From contig JAEVYX010000025.1 in the NCBI GenBank assembly GCA_023392515.1, positions 1 to 42,748 of the forward strand: a stretch of DNA of 42,748 nucleotides. The letters run 5' to 3'. Positions 23,246-32,826 of this stretch are shown piece by piece. This DNA comes from Bacillota bacterium. Lineage in GTDB: Bacteria; Bacillota; Clostridia; Christensenellales; Aristaeellaceae. The notes under the pieces are model-generated. The model did not search any database and was not told where the DNA came from. It saw only the letters and a list, made by a program, of their open reading frames with translations. Made by a program: the position numbers and the translations under genes. Numbering within the stretch: the stretch's first letter is position 1; each line of letters begins with the position of its first letter.

Positions 23246-24769
23246 ATGCGTAAAGGAATGATCTTCGGGTTGGTGCTGGGCCTGTGCCTTCTTGTCGGGG
23301 TAACGGCAATGGCTCAAACCCTATCTCTTGATACCATCCGTGCCACAGTGGAAATTCCAGACACATATACGATTCTTACCCCGGATACGCTGGAGCAAAA
23401 TGTTCAGTTTCTGCAAAGCAAGCAAACCAGCGTAGAAACCATGAAGAAAACCTTCCAGGTAGAAGGTATTCTCCTACAGGCCTGGGGCCCGAGCGGAGAT
23501 ACCTGTTTGCAGATCACCGCATTGCAGGATGTGGATGCAAAAACTTATTTTGATATCGATCAGCAAACAACAACAACTCGGGCTGCTTACCGCAAAGATC
23601 ATCTGAGCGGGGAAGCCTACAAGACCTTGGGGATTAGTTTTGATAGTGCCGAATGGAAAAAAACCGCTGCTTACGGGCGTTTTCTGATGCTGAAATATGT
23701 ACAGCGCATCGGCGGCGAGGTGGACCACCGGGGTTATGCCCGGCGTACCATCCGCAACGGCTATACCATTACCTTGGATATGCAGGTGTATGACAGGGGT
23801 CTCTCCGGCAAGGACAATAATTTCCTGAACGATGTGATGGATTCATGGCGCTTTACCGAAGTGCTGCCCATGCCGAGCACCAATGCCGTCAACAAGGTTC
23901 AGTTAAGCTCTCCTCCGCCCCAGGAAACCAATACAGGCTCCTTCAAGGTGGAAGGAACTGGCGTGGCAGGCGCTCAGGTAATCGCCTCTGTCATGGGAAT
24001 GGTCAGTAACGAAAGCATCATCGTTGAAGATACAGCCTCTAAATCCGGCAAATTTTCTCTGTCCGTTAAACTGCCCAAGGAGGGCAGTTACGTGATGACT
24101 CTTACCGTTGTCGTCAACGGCGAAACATCCGAAGAATTGGTGTATTCCGATATCACCTATGATAAATCACTGCTGCCCGTTAACTTTTCCGAATCCTTTC
24201 CGGAAACGCTGTCTTCTGACAAAATGGTTATTGAAGGCACATCGGTTCAAGGCGCGATGGTGCAGTGCATCGTCAACGGCAAAAATTATTCCAAACGGGT
24301 TGGCGCCAACAAAATATTTTCCTTCTCTATTCCCACCGCAGAGGAAGGCACTTACAGCGTCACCCTGTCTTTTTCCAAGAAAGGGCTAAGCAACAGGCGC
24401 TACTCCTTCTCCGCCACCAGGGAATGGAGCGAGTCGGAAAAACGTGAGAAAATCCGCAGCGAGGCTGTTAAACCGGCATACAATGTCCTTACCTCCAAGC
24501 TGAAGGGCTACGATGGGAGGATCATGGGTTATACCGCCTATGTCATGAAAATCACACAGTCGGGTGATGATTGGGTTGTTCAGATGGCTTTTCGCAAACT
24601 GAATACCGGCTACAAGGACATCATTGTCGTAACCACCACCGCAGAACCCAGCCTGATGGTAGATACCGAGGCCAAGTTTTATGGCACCTGCGTGGGCACG
24701 TATCTGACCCAAACGGACGACGGTGAAATTGAGTATCCCTGCTTTGAATTATTGTTCTGGGATAACTAA
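23246..24769 (+). CDS. Exported Ig-like repeat protein, paralogue B
   Basis: 507 aa. It is a diverged tandem duplicate of the preceding gene: signal peptide (KGMIFGLVLGLCLLVGVTAMA), the same N-terminal domain (VEIPDTYTILTPDTLEQNVQFL), two Ig-like units (~230-310 and ~325-400; GSFKVEGTGVAGAQVIASV, MVIEGTSVQGAMVQCIVNGK) and a similar C-terminal domain (~430-507; YTAYVMKITQSGDDWVVQ). It lies 15 nt after paralogue A; AGAGGAAGG eight nt before the ATG makes this start clear, and a GTG three codons earlier is rejected. Function is unknown; a surface or wall role is inferred from export and Ig-like repeats. A strong terminator follows. Confidence 0.7.
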   Translation: MRKGMIFGLVLGLCLLVGVTAMAQTLSLDTIRATVEIPDTYTILTPDTLEQNVQFLQSKQTSVETMKKTFQVEGILLQAWGPSGDTCLQITALQDVDAKTYFDIDQQTTTTRAAYRKDHLSGEAYKTLGISFDSAEWKKTAAYGRFLMLKYVQRIGGEVDHRGYARRTIRNGYTITLDMQVYDRGLSGKDNNFLNDVMDSWRFTEVLPMPSTNAVNKVQLSSPPPQETNTGSFKVEGTGVAGAQVIASVMGMVSNESIIVEDTASKSGKFSLSVKLPKEGSYVMTLTVVVNGETSEELVYSDITYDKSLLPVNFSESFPETLSSDKMVIEGTSVQGAMVQCIVNGKNYSKRVGANKIFSFSIPTAEEGTYSVTLSFSKKGLSNRRYSFSATREWSESEKREKIRSEAVKPAYNVLTSKLKGYDGRIMGYTAYVMKITQSGDDWVVQMAFRKLNTGYKDIIVVTTTAEPSLMVDTEAKFYGTCVGTYLTQTDDGEIEYPCFELLFWDN

Positions 24770-24835
24770 CAAGTTTCTGAAAAAGATGTTGTAAGACTTA
24801 ACAAAGTTTTCCCGATTCCATCATGCAACGCTCAC

Positions 24836-24863
24836 AGCCCGCCTTGTGCGGGCTTCTTTTTTT
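24836..24863 (+). terminator. Strong terminator after the Ig-like pair
   Basis: agcccgc pairs with gcgggct around loop cttgt, followed by TCTTTTTTTG. This separates the Ig-like genes from the giant gene beginning 63 nt later. Confidence 0.9.
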
Positions 24864-24925
24864 GCATGCATCTGCCGCTGCGCGCGCAAACTACCTCCAC
24901 GACACAGGCGGAGGGATGGACACGC

Positions 24926-27900
24926 ATGCAAGTAGGTATTGCTGTTTTCGGTCTTTTGCTGCTGACGGCAGTGGTGCTATTACAGCGCAGGCATCGGGCC
25001 AGAGCAACCCGGGATGTCCTCCTGGATGAGGGACTTCATGCACATCTCCAGTCCTGTGCATCCGCAATAACCATTAAAGGCTCCGGCTCTTTGTCGATGC
25101 CTCACCGCATGCTGCCCAGGCTGCGCCGTACCGTGCAGGTTTTGGTAAAAAAGGATAGGGATTCCTTGCTTCCTGCCGCCCAATGGCTTACCGACAACGC
25201 CCGCATGCTGGAGGAAGTGCTTCTTTGTGTGAGCCAGGAGTGGAAACAATCCCCTCGCCTTCCCAAGTGCATCACTGGAGAAATCAGGGTACAGCGGCTG
25301 GCTCAGGAATTGATTTCCCATACCAATGCGCATCTGGAGTCAGGCCGTCTTATAGAGGCCGTTGCGGCTTGGCAGGACGCAGCGCCACTCACACAGGTGG
25401 AATTGTGGTCACTCCCCCTTGCCTTGAATATTACGCTTTTGCACTTGGTAGACGCCATGGCACTCCAGTGTGTTCATATGCAAAGGGATTGCGATGCCGC
25501 GCCCATGTGGGCCGCTCGCTTAACTGGAAAGCACCGGGAAAACGCCCGCCGTCAGTTCCATCGTGCGCCGCAGAGTACGGCCTTTTTGGAAAGGCTTTTA
25601 TCCTTGCTGCGGGAATCCGAAGATGCCCAAGCCCTGGCCTGGCTGGATGAAAAGCTGGCACAAATGGATTTGCGCGTATCTTCCATTGTGGAAAAGGAGC
25701 ATGCCAGGCAGACAAATGACCGGCAATGGATGGGTAACGCCATCACTTCCCTGAAGCGGCTGGGCCAGATACCATGGGGTGAAACACTGGAAGCCATGAA
25801 CCCCATCCATGAAATTCTAAGCCAGGACCCTTCCCAAACATATCTCAAAATGGATTTTGAAAGCCGCGAGCTTTATCGCCGCCGGGTACAGCGTCTTTCC
25901 TGGGAAAGCCACCTGCCTGAGGCTTTGGTAGCCCGGGCTTCGGTTGCATGCGCTTTAAAAGCAGGGCCGGATACACTGGACAGCCACATTGGGTATTACC
26001 TGCTGGATCAGGGGCAGGCAGCGTTGTTTACTCATTTGAGTGCCAAAGGTACATCTGTTAAGCTGCACCTGTTTGCCCGCCGGCATGCCCAAACGCTGTA
26101 CCGTGCCATTTTATGGGCGGGTATTCTGTTTTGGACAGCCGCAGCATGCAGCATTCAGCTTCCAGCATTTGCTTTCCCCCTTTTCCTTCTTTTATGTTCG
26201 GAAGCGGACCGCTTTGTTTTCCGCATTCTGCTAAAAAAATTGCATCCGCCGCGGATGATCCCCAGAATGGAAATTACAGAGCTTCCGGAAAAGTGGCAAA
26301 CCCTGGTGGTTTGCCCTACCCTTCTTACCAGTGCGGCACAGGCTATGTCCATGGCACGGCATTTGTCCATTCTGCGCCATGCCAACCCGGATAAGCGCCT
26401 CCACTTTCTGCTCCTGGGTGACTTTGCCGACAGCCTTACCGCAGAGCAGATTACAGATCAGGAAATACTATCTGCGGCCCAGGCAGGCATTGAGGCATTG
26501 CGCCAGCAATTTGACGGCGGTTTTTCCTATCTGCAGCGGGCCAGGACATGGGATGGGAAGGAAAAGCGCTTCATGGGCAGGGAGCGGAAGCGCGGCGCGC
26601 TGGAGGCGCTAAATCGCCTGCTTTTAGGCTTAAGCACCCCTGATACTTTTCTGTATGCTTCCCAGCCCTTGGAGAGCTTTTCAGGCCAGTATGCCTATGT
26701 GATCACGCTGGACAGCGACACAATCATGCCGCCCGGCAGCGCGCTGCGGTTGGTCGGCGCAATTGTGCATCCCTTACAGGTGCGCCAGCTGCATAAGGGG
26801 CGGCTGCGAGGCAAAAGCATCCTGCAGCCCCGGATGGAGGTGGCGGCAGATACAGTTCACACACGCATCGGTGCGCTGATGGGCGGCAAAGGAGGCGTGG
26901 ATCCATACAACGCCGCCATCAGCGATGTTTACCAGGATTTATGCGGTGCCGGGTCCTTTGCGGGCAAGGGCATTTATGCCCCGGCCGCTTTCGTTGAGGC
27001 TACAGACGGTTTGGTTGTGCCCAATACCATTTTAAGCCATGATCTATTGGAAGGAGAACTTTCATCCAGTGCCCTTTGCAACGATATACCCCTGTATGAT
27101 GGGCAGCCCTCCAGCTTGCGAAGCTGGATGAAGCGGCTGCACCGCTGGACCCGGGGAGATTGGCAGCTGCTGCCATGGCTATGGCCCTTGGGAAAAACAC
27201 AGGGGGGCCATAAAAGGAACCCATTGTCTGCGTTTTCCCGCCATAAAATTTGGGATAACCTCCGCCGCAGCCTTGTTCCTATTGCCCAGGGCGGTATGCT
27301 AATCTATGCAGCCGCAGCCCGGCGTCCTATCCTCTTTTTGCTTTGCTTGTTATTGCCCACGCCGGGTGTTTTGCTCCATCCCAAAGCATGGGGTGTCTTT
27401 TTCATACGTTTATGCACCCTCCCCTATGAAATACAAACCCTGGCAGACGCCATTGTCCGCACTTTGTACCGGGTGCTGATTTCCCGCAGGAACCTTCTGC
27501 AATGGGTAACGGCGGCCCAGGCGGAGCAGGGCGGCGCCGTTCCTTACCCATCGCTGGCATGGGGGCATTGGGTGATGGCGATCCTTATGGCGGCTGCATC
27601 CCTTGCAACCTGGCCAGCTGTCATGATTCCTGGCGCAGTCTTGTTTGTGCTGTGGATCATCTTTCCCTTTGCCGCCGGATGGTTGGATATGCCCTTGCAC
27701 CATGAAACCTTATTAGAGGAGGACAAACGAGGCCAGCTCATGGACATGGCCAGGGCTACCTGGCGCTTTTTTGAAAAAACCGTTACTGCGGGAGACAACT
27801 TTTTACCGCCGGATAATTTGCAATTGCATCCGGATAAAGGGCTGGCCCATCGCACTTCGCCTACCAATATTGGGCTGTATCTGCTTTCCTGTGTCGCAGC

Positions 27901-30900
27901 CCAGTCCCTTGGTTTTTTGGAGCCGGACGAGATGGCCCTGCGCATGGAAAAAACTGTATCAACCTTGGAAAAGCTGCCTTTGTGGGAAGGGCATTTCTAT
28001 AACTGGTATGATACAAGAACACTGGAGCCAATGAAGCCGTTTTATGTATCCTCCGTAGACAGCGGAAACATGGCTGCCTGCCTGATGTGCTGCGCCCAGG
28101 CGGTTCGCACCCTGGCCGCATCCATTGATGCTTCCCTGCGCAGCCTGTCCGCCCGGATGGATGATCTGGCGCTTCATATGGATTTAAGCAAGCTGTATGA
28201 CACCAAGGCCGAATTGTTTTATGTGGGCATCGACACCAAGGAGGAACAGCTTGGCGACAGCCGGTACGATCTTCTGGCCAGCGAATCCAGGCTTTTAAGC
28301 TTTGTTGCGGTCATGACGGGTCAGGTTCCGGTCCGGCACTGGTTCCGTTTGAGCCGTACCTTGGTGCGGGCGGGGGGCAAGCCTACGCTGGTAAGCTGGA
28401 GCGGCACCATGTTTGAGTACCTGATGCCCAATCTTCTCTTGCCCTTGACCCGCGGAACCCTGCTGGATACGGCTTGCCGCCGCGCTGTGCGCGGGCAAAT
28501 GCGCCACGGTCCCGGCGGCGGAATTTGGGGTGTGAGCGAAAGCGGCTATTACGCATTTGACCCTTCCCTAAACTATCAATATCAGGCTTTCGGCCTGCCT
28601 GCCCTGGCATTAGGTAACATTCCGGCGGAAGGAGTGGCTGCCCCTTATGCCAGCGGCCTTGCCCTGCCCCTATACCCGGAGGAAGCCAGATTGAATTTAA
28701 TGAAAATGCGGTCGATGGGCTGGGACAGCAATTTAGGCTTTTATGAAGCGGCTGATTTTAATCCAGCCCGCATTGGTGAAGATAAGCCTTTTCAGCTGGT
28801 TCGCAGCCATATGAGCCATCATCAAGGCATGATGCTGTGTGCCCTTTGCAACACCCTGCAAAAAGACGCATTGGTCAGGTACTTTGAAGCCTTACCCAGT
28901 GCCAAAGCCTACGGCCTCCTGCTGCAGGAAAAAATGCCCCGAACCGTGCTTCATCCTCGCAAAGCCATGCCCAACCCTCAGCCTGCCTCCGCTGCTCCGC
29001 GAAGCGCCAGGAGACAGGCGGCGCCTCATACATTCCCGGTGGATGCTCATCTCCTGCATGGGAGCGGAACCACCTTGTGTGTAACCGCCCAGGGGGGTGG
29101 TTACCTGGCCAGGGAAGGTGTGATGATCTCACGATTCCGAGGTATTGCCGGAGATACGGATGGTATTCAATTCTATTTACGAGATTCTCAGGAAAACGAT
29201 TTTTGGCAGCCTACCTCCAGCCAATTGCCGGGCGATACGGTGTTTGAAACAGGCCAGGCCATCTTTACCAGAACTCATTTGGAAATTGAAAGCCGGCTGA
29301 GTTGTTTTGTGAACCCCTTGGATGGAGCAGCTTTACACCTGATGGAAATTATGAATCATTCCAGCCGGGAGCGTGTTTTGGAGGCTGCCAGCTACTTTGA
29401 ATTGTCTTTAAGCGGTCAAAAGGCAGATAACGTCCACCCTTCTTTCCGCAATCTGTTTGTGGAAACCGCCCGCATCGGAAAAACAATTCTGACCGCAAAA
29501 AGAAGGCCTCGAAGCAACAGCGACCCACGCCAGATGATGGTGCATGGGGTGGGCGCGGATGTCGATCTTGTTCATACCATCGTACAGGGTGACCGCAGCG
29601 CCTTTATAGGCAGGGGCGGTTCTGTCCGTTCACCCCGGCAAATGTCGGAAAGCTTGCGTACCATTACGGGCAAGACAGGTGCTGTGATCGAACCCTGCGC
29701 CAGCTTGCGCGTTCAATTTCTCTTGCCGGCCCATGCCCGGGTGCAGCTCGTATTTTGCACCATGCTGATCCAGGAGGATCAACTGCCCCAGGCTATGGCC
29801 TCCCGCTACGCCACTCCGGACGACGCCAAACGTGCACGGGAGCTGGCAATAACCCAAGGGCTTGTTTCAGCCAAATATTTGGCCATCGATGTTGCCTTGC
29901 AAAACCTGTATGGCCGCCTTACCGGATGCCTTTTGTATGTGGGGCAGCCCCGTGGGCAGCAATCAATCAGCCCCCTGCCCATCTCCGGGCTATGGGGGCT
30001 GGGTATCAGCGGTGACTTGCCGCTCATTACAGTTGAAATTCAAAAGCGGGATCATCTGCCCCTTGCCCGGAACATTTTGAGCGCCCATGCCTATTGGCGC
30101 CTTCATGGCGTTTGGGCAGACCTGGCGCTGGTCAACTGTTACGGTGCGGGATACGACCAGCCGGTGCGGGACGCGCTGCGTGACCTGACCTGTGCAAGCC
30201 ATGCCCGGGAATTGATGGGAAAGCCCGGCGGCGTACACCTGATTGAAAAACAAGCCCTCTCCCCGGAAGCTGAAAAGCTTCTCCGTTCCGCCTCCCGGCT
30301 CTACCTTTCGGGAGAGCAAGGGTCCTTGGGGGCACATTTCCGTTCGCTTCAATCCTCCGCCAAGCTTTTTGCGCCCAATTGGCAAAAGGAGTTTCATGCT
30401 TACCCTATCCCGATACTTCCCGCCCTGAAGCGGTCCTTTTTCAACGGGTATGGTGGGTTTACGCTTCCTGAAGGGGATTATGTGATTGATCTTGATAAGA
30501 GCACGGAAACTCCAGCTCCCTGGTGCAATCTGCTTTGTACCAAAAAATTTGGCACCATGGTAACGGAAAGCGGCCCCTTGTTTACATACTGGAAAAACAG
30601 CAACCATGGCCGCATTACCCGCTGGCCCAACGACGCCGTATCTCCCAGACCAGGAGAAGGGCTCCTTATACGGGATGAGGAAACAGGTGCCGTTTTCTCT
30701 CCCTGCCGATGGCCTTCAGGGGATGCGATGGCCTTCCGCATCACCCATAGCCCCGGTTTGACCAGTTATCAAGGGTTTGGAATGGGGCTGGAAACCAGCC
30801 TGCAAGTGTTTTGTGATAATGAGTATCCCGTCAGCCTGCGCACCTTGCGAGTCAGAAATACAGGCGAAAAGGAGCGCATGCTGCGCATTATCCATTTTGC

Positions 30901-32761
30901 AGATTTTCTTCTGGGGGAAGGTGATCAGGATGCCCAGCTGTCCCATGCGATTCTTCAAGAACCTGGTATCATTATGGCGGAAAACCCAGGTATGCCGGGC
31001 ACGGCTTTCCTAGCCCTTTTAGAGCAGCACGAAAGAGTTCATGGTGCTGTGCTTTCCACAGGTACCTTCTGGGGGCTTACGGGCGGCTCTGTACCTTTAG
31101 CGCTTAAACGGGAGCTGATGCCTCCTTCAGAACCTGGTACGCTCGGCTTAACGGGCCTTTTGACACCGTTATTGCCCGGCCAAAGCCTTGCCTTCTCCTT
31201 TGCCCTGGGAGCAGCACACACGAAAGAGGAAGCCATAACCCTCATCAAGCAATTGGAAGGCGATGGTCCCCTGACGCGCTTACGGGAAACCCAGCGCTGG
31301 TGGGCCTCGGAATTGACACCTCTGCAGGTGCTGCTGCCGGATGAAGGCCTGTCCATTATGATAAACCGCTGGCTCCCCTATCAAGTGCGGGCTGCCAGAT
31401 TATACGCCCGGGCCGGATTTTATCAGGCAGGGGGTGCCATTGGTTTCCGGGATCAGTTACAGGATATGCTTTCGCTGCTATTCACAAGGCCCGATGCAGT
31501 CCGCGCTCATTTGATTACCTGCGCCGCCCATCAGTTTGAGGAAGGAGACGTTCAGCACTGGTGGCATCCGCCCCGGCTTGGCGTACGTACGCGAATTACC
31601 GATGATCTTCTTTTCCTGCCCTATGTTACTGCAGCCTACGTGGAAAAAACAGGGGATGACACGGTGCTTTATGAGCAGATTCCTTATCTGCAAGGCCCGC
31701 AAATTCCAGAAGGGCAGGAAGATTGGTATGGCACACCCAAAGAAAGCAGCCTGATTGAAACGCTGCAAGATCATTGCCTGCGCGCCATTCGCCGTGTTCG
31801 TTTGGGAGCGCATGGCCTGCCGCTCATGGGCGGGGGCGATTGGAACGACGGCATGAACCGGGTTGGGGAACAGAAGGGCGAAAGCGTATGGCTGGGCTTT
31901 TTCCTGTGCGAGGTTTTGCGAAGGTTCGCGCCTCTAACGCCAGTGGAAATTCGGAATGAACTATTGGATATGCGGGAAGCCGTCCTGCAAAATGCAGATG
32001 CCCATGCCTGGGACGGGGCCTGGTATCTCAGGGCATGGTATGATAACGGCAAGCCCTTGGGAAGCCGGGAAAGCCTGGGCTGCCAGATCGACAATATTTC
32101 TCAAAGCTGGAGCGTTTTAGCCGGTGCACAGCGCAGCCGGGCCGAACAGGCCATGGATAGCGCATGGAATACCCTGTACGACGAAAGTCTGGGTGTTATG
32201 CGCCTTTTGGACCCGCCCTTTGACGGCGGGGAGAATCCGGGCTATATCGCCGGATATCTGCCGGGGGTGCGTGAAAACGGCGGGCAGTATACCCATTCGG
32301 TCCCTTGGATGATTTGGGCGTTATTACAGCTTGGGCAAAAAGAAAGGGCATGGGAATTGACGAAGGCTCTTTTACCCATAAACCATGCGGCAACCCGCCA
32401 GGATGCAGACCGATACCGGGTGGAACCTTATGTCATGGCTGCTGATATCACCATGAATCCGGATCAAAAGGGCAGGGGCGGGTGGACTTGGTACACAGGC
32501 AGCGCCTCCTGGCTGTATGTGATTGTGCTGGAACAAATGCTGGGCTTTGATAAACAAGGGGACAAGGTGCGCTTGATGCCTCTTGCACCTAAGGATTGGC
32601 AGGAATTCACCATCACTTACCGCCACGGAAGAACCACTTACCACCTTACCGCATCCCGGGAAGCGCCTTTCCCCACCTTGGACGGAGAAAAGCTATCCGA
32701 AGGCTGGATTCAGCTCAAAGATGACGGGCGCATTCATGAGGGCCGCTTTCCCTTTCGCTGA
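24926..32761 (+). CDS. Cyclic beta-1,2-glucan synthase-like giant protein (GT84 - GH189-like - GH94)
   Basis: 2611 aa. Architecture matches cyclic beta-1,2-glucan synthases (Cgs/NdvB): a membrane helix (~3-20) and N-terminal region (~30-350), then a membrane-embedded GT84 glycosyltransferase (~400-900) with the DSD motif (Asp596, Asp598), HDLLEG (Asp706) and RWTRGDWQ. A middle glycoamylase-like domain follows (~960-1380; TSPTNIGLYLLS, SGTMFEYLMPN, HMSHHQGMML), which in this family carries out cyclisation (GH189). The C-terminal part (~1420-2600) is GH94 with the catalytic-acid motif GGGDWNDGM near residue 2300; GH94 controls chain length. The predicted product is a cyclic beta-1,2-glucan made from UDP-glucose at the membrane. 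GGAGG lies 11 nt before ATG 24926; an earlier ATG at 24866 lacks a ribosome site. Confidence 0.88.
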   Translation: MQVGIAVFGLLLLTAVVLLQRRHRARATRDVLLDEGLHAHLQSCASAITIKGSGSLSMPHRMLPRLRRTVQVLVKKDRDSLLPAAQWLTDNARMLEEVLLCVSQEWKQSPRLPKCITGEIRVQRLAQELISHTNAHLESGRLIEAVAAWQDAAPLTQVELWSLPLALNITLLHLVDAMALQCVHMQRDCDAAPMWAARLTGKHRENARRQFHRAPQSTAFLERLLSLLRESEDAQALAWLDEKLAQMDLRVSSIVEKEHARQTNDRQWMGNAITSLKRLGQIPWGETLEAMNPIHEILSQDPSQTYLKMDFESRELYRRRVQRLSWESHLPEALVARASVACALKAGPDTLDSHIGYYLLDQGQAALFTHLSAKGTSVKLHLFARRHAQTLYRAILWAGILFWTAAACSIQLPAFAFPLFLLLCSEADRFVFRILLKKLHPPRMIPRMEITELPEKWQTLVVCPTLLTSAAQAMSMARHLSILRHANPDKRLHFLLLGDFADSLTAEQITDQEILSAAQAGIEALRQQFDGGFSYLQRARTWDGKEKRFMGRERKRGALEALNRLLLGLSTPDTFLYASQPLESFSGQYAYVITLDSDTIMPPGSALRLVGAIVHPLQVRQLHKGRLRGKSILQPRMEVAADTVHTRIGALMGGKGGVDPYNAAISDVYQDLCGAGSFAGKGIYAPAAFVEATDGLVVPNTILSHDLLEGELSSSALCNDIPLYDGQPSSLRSWMKRLHRWTRGDWQLLPWLWPLGKTQGGHKRNPLSAFSRHKIWDNLRRSLVPIAQGGMLIYAAAARRPILFLLCLLLPTPGVLLHPKAWGVFFIRLCTLPYEIQTLADAIVRTLYRVLISRRNLLQWVTAAQAEQGGAVPYPSLAWGHWVMAILMAAASLATWPAVMIPGAVLFVLWIIFPFAAGWLDMPLHHETLLEEDKRGQLMDMARATWRFFEKTVTAGDNFLPPDNLQLHPDKGLAHRTSPTNIGLYLLSCVAAQSLGFLEPDEMALRMEKTVSTLEKLPLWEGHFYNWYDTRTLEPMKPFYVSSVDSGNMAACLMCCAQAVRTLAASIDASLRSLSARMDDLALHMDLSKLYDTKAELFYVGIDTKEEQLGDSRYDLLASESRLLSFVAVMTGQVPVRHWFRLSRTLVRAGGKPTLVSWSGTMFEYLMPNLLLPLTRGTLLDTACRRAVRGQMRHGPGGGIWGVSESGYYAFDPSLNYQYQAFGLPALALGNIPAEGVAAPYASGLALPLYPEEARLNLMKMRSMGWDSNLGFYEAADFNPARIGEDKPFQLVRSHMSHHQGMMLCALCNTLQKDALVRYFEALPSAKAYGLLLQEKMPRTVLHPRKAMPNPQPASAAPRSARRQAAPHTFPVDAHLLHGSGTTLCVTAQGGGYLAREGVMISRFRGIAGDTDGIQFYLRDSQENDFWQPTSSQLPGDTVFETGQAIFTRTHLEIESRLSCFVNPLDGAALHLMEIMNHSSRERVLEAASYFELSLSGQKADNVHPSFRNLFVETARIGKTILTAKRRPRSNSDPRQMMVHGVGADVDLVHTIVQGDRSAFIGRGGSVRSPRQMSESLRTITGKTGAVIEPCASLRVQFLLPAHARVQLVFCTMLIQEDQLPQAMASRYATPDDAKRARELAITQGLVSAKYLAIDVALQNLYGRLTGCLLYVGQPRGQQSISPLPISGLWGLGISGDLPLITVEIQKRDHLPLARNILSAHAYWRLHGVWADLALVNCYGAGYDQPVRDALRDLTCASHARELMGKPGGVHLIEKQALSPEAEKLLRSASRLYLSGEQGSLGAHFRSLQSSAKLFAPNWQKEFHAYPIPILPALKRSFFNGYGGFTLPEGDYVIDLDKSTETPAPWCNLLCTKKFGTMVTESGPLFTYWKNSNHGRITRWPNDAVSPRPGEGLLIRDEETGAVFSPCRWPSGDAMAFRITHSPGLTSYQGFGMGLETSLQVFCDNEYPVSLRTLRVRNTGEKERMLRIIHFADFLLGEGDQDAQLSHAILQEPGIIMAENPGMPGTAFLALLEQHERVHGAVLSTGTFWGLTGGSVPLALKRELMPPSEPGTLGLTGLLTPLLPGQSLAFSFALGAAHTKEEAITLIKQLEGDGPLTRLRETQRWWASELTPLQVLLPDEGLSIMINRWLPYQVRAARLYARAGFYQAGGAIGFRDQLQDMLSLLFTRPDAVRAHLITCAAHQFEEGDVQHWWHPPRLGVRTRITDDLLFLPYVTAAYVEKTGDDTVLYEQIPYLQGPQIPEGQEDWYGTPKESSLIETLQDHCLRAIRRVRLGAHGLPLMGGGDWNDGMNRVGEQKGESVWLGFFLCEVLRRFAPLTPVEIRNELLDMREAVLQNADAHAWDGAWYLRAWYDNGKPLGSRESLGCQIDNISQSWSVLAGAQRSRAEQAMDSAWNTLYDESLGVMRLLDPPFDGGENPGYIAGYLPGVRENGGQYTHSVPWMIWALLQLGQKERAWELTKALLPINHAATRQDADRYRVEPYVMAADITMNPDQKGRGGWTWYTGSASWLYVIVLEQMLGFDKQGDKVRLMPLAPKDWQEFTITYRHGRTTYHLTASREAPFPTLDGEKLSEGWIQLKDDGRIHEGRFPFR

Positions 32762-32764
32762 TTC

Positions 32765-32793
32765 TTTTCCATTGGGCGAAAACGTGTTATACT
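32765..32793 (+). promoter_or_regulatory. Possible promoter of the YgiQ-type gene
   Basis: -10 TATACT (32788-32793), a 17-nt spacer, and a weak -35 TTTTCC (32765-32770). Confidence 0.35.
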
Positions 32794-32826
32794 GAATTGG
32801 CCCAGATCAATGGAAAGGATCAATTC

